Shown here piece by piece: positions 59,045 to 64,000 of a stretch of DNA of 64,000 nucleotides. The notes beneath the pieces are model-generated. The model had not been told where the DNA came from and searched no databases. It worked only from the letters and a program-made list of their open reading frames with translations. A program made the translations under genes and the position numbers. The stretch is from NCBI GenBank assembly GCA_031459935.1, contig JAVKHN010000001.1, positions 1 to 64,000 of the forward strand. Direction: 5' to 3'. Origin of the DNA: Sysuimicrobium calidum (GTDB lineage: Bacteria > Sysuimicrobiota > Sysuimicrobiia > Sysuimicrobiales > Sysuimicrobiaceae). Positions within the stretch are counted from its first letter, which is position 1; every line of letters begins with the position of its first letter.

Positions 59045-60322
59045 GTGCGTGTTCTCCTCGTGGGCTCCGGAGCGCGTGAGCATGCCCTCGCCTGGTCCCT
59101 CCGGCGAAGCCGGCTCGTCTCGGAGGTTCTGGGGGCGCCGGGAAATCCCGGGATGGCGCGTCTGGGGCGGTGTTTCCCCGTGCGGGCCACGGACATCCCG
59201 GGTCTCGTGCACCTAGTAGAGGAGCAAAGGCCGGACCTCGTGGTGGTGGGTCCCGAAGAACCCCTCGCCCTGGGCCTCGTGGATGTTCTCAGGGCCCGGG
59301 GTTTTGCGGTCTTCGGCCCCACCCAGCGGGCGGCCCGCATCGAATCGTCGAAGAGCTTTGCCAAGGAGCTCCTCGGGCGTTACGGGATCCCGCAGCCCGC
59401 CTACCAGGTCTTTGAGGATCCGGAGGAGGCGATGCGGTGGGTGCGGTCGCAGGATGGACCCTGCGTGGTGAAGGCAGATGGACTCGCGGCCGGCAAGGGA
59501 TCCCTGGTGTGTCGGGATTCCAGCGAGGCGGAGGCAGCAATCCACGCCCTCATGGTGGAGGGGCGGGTGGGGGAGGCCGGAAGGCGGGTGGTGATCGAGG
59601 AGTACCTCGAGGGCGAGGAGGCCTCCGCGCTCGCGTTCGTGAGCGGTGAACGTGTGGTCCCGATGCCCCTCGCGCAGGACCACAAGCGGTTGCTGGATGG
59701 GGATCGGGGGCCCAACACGGGCGGGATGGGAGCGGTGGCCCCGCTCCGGCTCTCTTCGGACCTCCCGGCGCGGGTGGTACGGGAGATCCTGGAGCCCACG
59801 GCCCGGGCCCTGTGCACGGAGGGCACGCCTTTCTGCGGGGTGCTCTACGCGGGTCTCATGCTCACCCGGCAGGGCCCGAAGGTTCTGGAGTTCAACGCCC
59901 GGTTCGGGGATCCGGAGGCCCAGGCCCTGCTCCCGCTTCTCGCCACGGACCTCGGGGAGGTCCTTCTTGCCGTGTGCGAGGGGAGGCTTGGAGACGTGCC
60001 GGTCCGGTGGGTGGAGGGATCCAGCTGCTGCGTGGTGCTCGCGAGTGAGGGGTACCCCGCGCAGCCCGTGCGGGGGCGGAGGATCTACGGCCTTGAGCGG
60101 CTGGAGGGACGGCCGGAAGTCTTGGTGTTCCATGCGGGCACGGAGGAGCGCGAGGGCGCCGTGTACACCGCGGGCGGAAGGGTGCTCAGCGTCGTGGGAC
60201 TCGGGGATACCCTGCGGGCCGCCTGCGAGGCCGCGTACCGGGCCGTGGAGGAGGTGCGCTTCGAGGGGATGCACTTTCGCCGGGACATCGGCCGCCGGGC
60301 CCGGGCTCATACCGGAGCATGA
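59045..60322 (+). CDS. purD: Phosphoribosylamine-glycine ligase
   Basis: The 425-residue enzyme joins phosphoribosylamine and glycine with ATP to give glycinamide ribonucleotide, step two of purine synthesis. It opens VLLVGSGAREHALAWSL and has FGPTQRAARIESSKSFAKELL, the ATP-grasp loop VKADGLAAGKGSLV, HKRLLDGDRGPNTGGMGAV, and EFNARFGDPEAQALLPLL near the C-terminal metal site. The length is standard. GTG at 59045 has a weak ribosome binding site. It is the first gene of a compact purine operon (gap of 10 nt to purA). Confidence 0.97.
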   Translation: MRVLLVGSGAREHALAWSLRRSRLVSEVLGAPGNPGMARLGRCFPVRATDIPGLVHLVEEQRPDLVVVGPEEPLALGLVDVLRARGFAVFGPTQRAARIESSKSFAKELLGRYGIPQPAYQVFEDPEEAMRWVRSQDGPCVVKADGLAAGKGSLVCRDSSEAEAAIHALMVEGRVGEAGRRVVIEEYLEGEEASALAFVSGERVVPMPLAQDHKRLLDGDRGPNTGGMGAVAPLRLSSDLPARVVREILEPTARALCTEGTPFCGVLYAGLMLTRQGPKVLEFNARFGDPEAQALLPLLATDLGEVLLAVCEGRLGDVPVRWVEGSSCCVVLASEGYPAQPVRGRRIYGLERLEGRPEVLVFHAGTEEREGAVYTAGGRVLSVVGLGDTLRAACEAAYRAVEEVRFEGMHFRRDIGRRARAHTGA

Positions 60323-60332
60323 GGAGCGAGCC

Positions 60333-61607
60333 ATGCCCGTGACCGCGGTGGTAGGGCTGCACTGGGGGGATGAGGGCAAGGGCAAGGTGATCGATCTGTT
60401 GGCCCAGCAGGCGCAGCTCGTGATCCGGTTCAACGGCGGTGCGAACGCGGGGCACACCATCGTGAACGAGTGGGGGGTCTTCCGGTTGCATCTCATCCCC
60501 TCCGGAATCTTCAACCCCGGGTGCCGCAACCTCATTGGCCCGGGCTGTGTGGTGAACCCGGAGGTGCTGCTCCGGGAGATGGAGGACCTGCGGGGGCGAA
60601 GCCTCCTGCGCGGGGAGCTGCTCCTCTCCGATCGGGCCCACCTCACCTTACCCTTCCACGTGCAGATGGACGTGGCGGAGGACGAGGCCCGGGCCCACGG
60701 CACCACCCGCCAGGGCATCTGGCCCACGTACGCGGACAAAGTCGCCCGCATCGGACTGCGGGCAGGAGACCTCCTCTACCCCGAGTTCTGCGAGCGGCAG
60801 CTGGGTGTCCTCCTGGCGCGGCGGAATGCCCTGCTGCAGGCCCTCTACGGGCAGGCACCGGTGGACGCCGAGGTCCTGCGCGGGCGGCTGCGGGGGTGGG
60901 CGGAACGCCTCCGGCCTCACATCGTGGACGGATTCGAGGTGGTGCAGGAGGCCCTGGAGCGCGACGCGTCCATCCTCCTGGAAGGGCACCTGGGCGCCAT
61001 GCGGGACCTGGACTGGGGGGAGTATCCGTACGTGACCTCCTCCACCACCCTGGCGGGAGGGGCATGCGCGGGAGCGGGAATCCCGCCGCACCGCATCACC
61101 CGCGTCGTGGGCGTGGTGAAGGCATACACCACCGCGGTGGGGTCCGGCCCCCTGCCCACGGAGGAGCGGGGAGAGGTGGGGGAACGGCTGCGGGAGTTGG
61201 GCGGGGAGTACGGGGCCACCACGGGCCGGCCCCGGCGGTGCGGGTGGTTCGACGGCGTGGCGGCTCGGTTCGCGACCCGACTCAATGGCTGCACGGAGCT
61301 GAGCCTCATGAAGCTGGATGTGCTCGATGCCTTCGACCGGATCCGGATCTGTGTGGCCTATGAGTTCGACGGGAAGTTGCTGGAGACGGTTCCGCCCACC
61401 CCTGTGCTGGAGCGGGTGCGACCCGTGTACGAGGAGCTGGCAGGATGGCGCACTTCCACCTCCGGGGTCGCCCGCTTCTCGGATCTCCCCCCGCAGGCCC
61501 GGGCCTTCGTGCGTCGCATCCAGGAGGTGTGCGGGGTGCCGGTCACCCTGATCGGCACCGGGGCCCGGCGGGAGCACACCATCCACACCCCGGGAGGCGT
61601 GCTGTGA
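60333..61607 (+). CDS. purA: Adenylosuccinate synthetase
   Basis: The 424-residue GTP-dependent enzyme converts IMP and aspartate to adenylosuccinate. N-terminal GDEGKGK (12-18, with D13 as catalytic acid), NGGANAGHTIV, later TTGRPRRCGWFDGVAAR and TKLDVLD-like MKLDVLDAFDRI mark the family. GTP contact is at the C-terminal GTGARREHTI. ATG at 60333 follows GAGGAGCGAG. The frame is open further upstream over purD, but that part is not coding. Its stop overlaps the purB start by 4 nt, so the two AMP-branch genes are translationally coupled. Confidence 0.97.
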   Translation: MPVTAVVGLHWGDEGKGKVIDLLAQQAQLVIRFNGGANAGHTIVNEWGVFRLHLIPSGIFNPGCRNLIGPGCVVNPEVLLREMEDLRGRSLLRGELLLSDRAHLTLPFHVQMDVAEDEARAHGTTRQGIWPTYADKVARIGLRAGDLLYPEFCERQLGVLLARRNALLQALYGQAPVDAEVLRGRLRGWAERLRPHIVDGFEVVQEALERDASILLEGHLGAMRDLDWGEYPYVTSSTTLAGGACAGAGIPPHRITRVVGVVKAYTTAVGSGPLPTEERGEVGERLRELGGEYGATTGRPRRCGWFDGVAARFATRLNGCTELSLMKLDVLDAFDRIRICVAYEFDGKLLETVPPTPVLERVRPVYEELAGWRTSTSGVARFSDLPPQARAFVRRIQEVCGVPVTLIGTGARREHTIHTPGGVL

Positions 61608-62935
61608 TCCCTCGGTACACTACCCCGGAGATGGCGGAGCTGTGGAGCGAGCGCACCAAGCTCGCCACCTGGCTCGAGGTGGAGCTCCTCACCGTGGAGG
61701 CCCAGGCCGCCTGGGGGCTCATCCCGCAGGAGGTCGCCTCGCGTCTGCGGGCCCGGGCCCGGGTCCCCGATCCCGAGCGGGTGCGGGAGGTGGAGCGGCG
61801 CACCCGCCACGACGTGGTGGCCTTCCTGGAGGTGCTTTCCCAGGACCTCGGGGACGATGCCCGCTACCTGCACCGGGGCCTGGGATCCAGCGATGTGGTG
61901 GACACCGCCACCGCGGTGCTGCTCGTGCGAGCCACGGACCTGCTCCTGCAGGAACTGGACCGGGTCCTGGAAGGGCTGGCATCCCTTGCGGACCGGTACC
62001 GCAACGCCCTCATGCCGGGCCGCACCCACGGAATGGTGGCGGAACCCACCACCTTCGGACTCAAGGTGGGAAGCTGGCTCGCGGAGATGCGGCGCAACCG
62101 GGAACGCCTGGAGCGGGCCCGGGAGACGGTGCGGGTGGGGAAGCTGTCGGGGGAGGTGGGCAACTACGCGCACCTCGGACCGTGGGCCGAGGCGTACGTG
62201 TGTGAACGGCTGGGCCTGGTACCGGAGACGGTCTCCACCCAGATCGTCTCCCGGGACCGGCACGCGGAGCTCCTGTGCGCCATTGCCATCACTGCAGGAA
62301 CCCTCGAGCGCATCGCCACGGAGATCCGCAACCTCCAGCGCACGGAGATCCACGAGGTGGAGGAGCCCTTTGAGGCGGGCCAGACGGGAAGCAGCGCCAT
62401 GCCCCACAAGCGCAACCCCATCCTGTGCGAGCGGATCACGGGGCTTGCGCGGATGCTGCGGGGCATGAGCCTCGTGGCCCTGGAGAACGAGGCCCTGTGG
62501 GGCGAGCGGGACATCAGCCACTCCAGCAACGAGCGCCTCACCCTGCCCGGCGCCACCACCCTCCTCCACTACGCCCTGCGGCAGCTGCGCTACGTCCTCG
62601 AGAACCTCCGGGTCTACCCGGAGAACATGCGCCGCAACCTGGGCCGCACGGGCGGCCTCGTGTACTCCCACCGGGTCCTGCTCCGTCTGGTGGAGCGCGG
62701 CATGCCCCGGGAGGAGGCGTACCGAGCCCTGCAGCGGGCCGCCTTCCGGGTCGAGGAGGAGGCCCACCGGACACCGGACGCCTTTCTGCGGGCGCTACTG
62801 GAGGATCCGGCCATCCGACCGCACGCGGACGAGGAGACCCTGCGGTCGTGCTTCGATCCTGTACCCTATCTGGCGCACGTGGACGAGATCCTGCGCCGGG
62901 TGGGAATTCCACCCACGGGGGAGGGAGCCCCTTGA
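61604..62935 (+). CDS. purB: Adenylosuccinate lyase
   Basis: The 443-residue fumarase-superfamily enzyme cleaves adenylosuccinate to AMP and also SAICAR to AICAR. Recognisable are TRHDVVAFLEVL, HRGLGSSDVVDTATAVLL, PGRTHGMVAEPTTFGLKV and the signature loop GSSAMPHKRNPILCE, with the catalytic Ser in SSAMPHK. GTG at 61604 overlaps the purA stop. The purC start TTG at 62932 overlaps its own stop by 4 nt. It supplies both the main purine route (between PurC and PurH) and the AMP branch. Confidence 0.97.
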   Translation: MIPRYTTPEMAELWSERTKLATWLEVELLTVEAQAAWGLIPQEVASRLRARARVPDPERVREVERRTRHDVVAFLEVLSQDLGDDARYLHRGLGSSDVVDTATAVLLVRATDLLLQELDRVLEGLASLADRYRNALMPGRTHGMVAEPTTFGLKVGSWLAEMRRNRERLERARETVRVGKLSGEVGNYAHLGPWAEAYVCERLGLVPETVSTQIVSRDRHAELLCAIAITAGTLERIATEIRNLQRTEIHEVEEPFEAGQTGSSAMPHKRNPILCERITGLARMLRGMSLVALENEALWGERDISHSSNERLTLPGATTLLHYALRQLRYVLENLRVYPENMRRNLGRTGGLVYSHRVLLRLVERGMPREEAYRALQRAAFRVEEEAHRTPDAFLRALLEDPAIRPHADEETLRSCFDPVPYLAHVDEILRRVGIPPTGEGAP

Positions 62936-63828
62936 ACACCGCTGCCCTGCGGATCCCCCTGCTCTTCCGGGGCAAGGTGCGGGACGTCTACGACCTGGGG
63001 GAGCGGCTGCTCGTGGTGGCCACGGACCGTCTGAGCGCCTTCGATTGCGTGCTCCCCACCCCCATCCCGGATCGGGGCAAGGTCCTCACGCAGCTTTCGG
63101 CCTTCTGGTTTTCCCACACCGCCTCCATCGTCCCCAACCACCTCATCACCACGGACCTGGGGATCATCGCACAAACCCTGGGTCAGCCCGCGGAGGCCCT
63201 CGCGGAGCTGGTGGATCGCACCATGCTCGTGTGGCGGGCAGAACGCATTCCCTTCGAGTGCGTGGTGCGGGGGTATCTCGCGGGGTCCGGGTGGCGGGAT
63301 TACCGGCGTACGGGAGCGGTGTGCGGGATTCGGCTTCCGCGGGGGCTGCGGAAAGGCGAGAGACTTCCGGAGCCCATCTTCACCCCCGCCACCAAGAACG
63401 AGGCCGGGAGTGACGAGAACGTGCCCTTCGAAGTGGTGGCGGAGACGGTGGGGGAGGTGCTGGCCGCACGTCTGCGGGAGGTGAGCCTTTCCCTGTATCG
63501 GTTCCTGCACGGCTACGCGTACGAGCGGGGGTTGGTCTTAGCGGACACCAAGTTCGAGTTCGGGCTGTGGAACGGCCAGCTCCTCCTCATCGACGAGCTG
63601 GGAACTCCAGATTCCTCCCGGTACTGGGACCGGGAGGCGTACGAGACGCAGGGGGCGATGGCCTCCTTCGACAAGCAGTTCGTGCGGGACTACCTGGAGG
63701 GGATCGGGTGGGACAAGCGACCGCCTGCCCCGTCGCTCCCCCCGGAGGTGGTGGAGGCCACCCGGGCCCGGTATCTGGAGGCCTACCGCCGCCTCACGGG
63801 GCAGGTCCCGCCGTGGGGAGCGCGATGA
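62932..63828 (+). CDS. purC: Phosphoribosylaminoimidazole-succinocarboxamide synthase
   Basis: The 298-residue enzyme joins CAIR and aspartate with ATP to form SAICAR. It shows RGKVRDVYDLGERLLVVATDRLSAFD near the N-terminus, RIPFECVVRGYLAGSGWRDY, and the C-terminal LVLADTKFEFG and DELGTPDSSRYW, in line with the longer eukaryote-like form of SAICAR synthetase. TTG at 62932 is the start, overlapping the purB TGA. TTG is unusual, but no better in-frame start gives the full conserved N-terminus. Its stop overlaps the purS start by 4 nt. Confidence 0.96.
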   Translation: MNTAALRIPLLFRGKVRDVYDLGERLLVVATDRLSAFDCVLPTPIPDRGKVLTQLSAFWFSHTASIVPNHLITTDLGIIAQTLGQPAEALAELVDRTMLVWRAERIPFECVVRGYLAGSGWRDYRRTGAVCGIRLPRGLRKGERLPEPIFTPATKNEAGSDENVPFEVVAETVGEVLAARLREVSLSLYRFLHGYAYERGLVLADTKFEFGLWNGQLLLIDELGTPDSSRYWDREAYETQGAMASFDKQFVRDYLEGIGWDKRPPAPSLPPEVVEATRARYLEAYRRLTGQVPPWGAR

Positions 63829-64000
63829 GGCGGGTGCGGGTGGTGATCTTCCTCAAGCCTGGGGTCCTGGACGCCCAGGGCCAGGCGGTGGCCACGGGAT
63901 TGCGGGCCCTGGGGTACGAGGTGGAGGATGTGCGGGTGGGCCGCGCCGTTGAACTGGCGCTTCCGGACGGTGCGGATGTGGAGGAGCTGTGCGCACGGTT
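63825..64000 (+). CDS. purS: Phosphoribosylformylglycinamidine synthase subunit PurS (cut by window edge)
   Basis: The first 58 residues read MRRVRVVIFLKPGVLDAQGQ, then VATGLRALGYEVEDVRVGRAVEL (abbreviated), matching the small PurS ferredoxin-like fold that bridges PurQ and PurL. PurQ and PurL are expected beyond the right edge, as in other PurS-type operons. ATG at 63825 overlaps the purC stop by 4 nt. The frame is open at base 64000, so the C-terminal third is missing from this window. Confidence 0.93.
   Translation, partial: MRRVRVVIFLKPGVLDAQGQAVATGLRALGYEVEDVRVGRAVELALPDGADVEELCAR

Noticed and set aside
1..64000. CRISPR array, tRNA, rRNA, insertion sequence or prophage
   Set aside because: I saw no regularly spaced repeats, tRNA T-arm patterns, transposase or integrase motifs, or phage genes. 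The tandem repeats found are inside coding regions.

Overview
This is a gene-dense window from a very GC-rich bacterium with many GTG starts and 4-nt stop/start overlaps. An RND pump, a TolC-type outer-membrane protein, a lipobox lipoprotein and Tat and Sec signal peptides point to a two-membrane envelope. The many Liv-type ABC and TAXI-TRAP solute systems fit an organism living on organic acids or amino-acid-like compounds. No rRNA, tRNA, CRISPR array, insertion sequence or prophage was seen, and the lineage cannot be named from the sequence alone.

Region 1 (1-7.8 kb) starts with a cut-off secreted-protein gene on the minus strand. It continues with a PPOX-fold flavoprotein, an FAD-dependent reductase, a BNR-repeat protein, a rhomboid-like protein without catalytic residues, a response regulator/histidine kinase/VWA operon, tsaC (minus strand) and a small CxxC protein. 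Region 2 (7.8-20.5 kb) holds a YceI/HtrA-like protease/VWA operon. A long efflux operon follows: RND adaptor, RND pump, TolC, MacA-like adaptor, ABC ATPase, MacB-like permease and a Spy/CpxP-type lipoprotein with two LTxxQ motifs. The same tandem repeat, CTTCA-N6-(C/G)TTCACA with an 11-bp period, followed 16-17 nt later by a -10-like AGRMTA, lies before the two-component, protease and efflux operons. I infer a Cpx/Bae-like envelope-stress regulon controlled by the two-component system encoded here.

Region 3 (20.9-24.8 kb) is a molybdenum-hydroxylase maturation operon (MoxR/CoxD-like, CoxE-like VWA, XdhC/CoxI-like, MocA-like). Region 4 (24.8-58.9 kb) is a catabolic and uptake block. It has two complete Liv-type ABC transporters, a TAXI-TRAP system, an orphan TAXI receptor, an orphan NMT1-type binding protein, a GntR regulator, several amidohydrolases, short-chain and aldehyde dehydrogenases, a 2-oxoacid dehydrogenase E1/E2 set without E3, an orphan molybdopterin large subunit, an extradiol-type VOC protein, an FAH-family enzyme and a RidA-like protein. 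A decayed amidohydrolase copy is fused into the 3' end of the FAH gene. The mix resembles a pathway for aromatic or N-containing ring compounds, but the substrate is not evident.

Region 5 (59.0 kb to the right edge) is a purine operon, purD-purA-purB-purC-purS, behind a clear promoter and continuing past the window.
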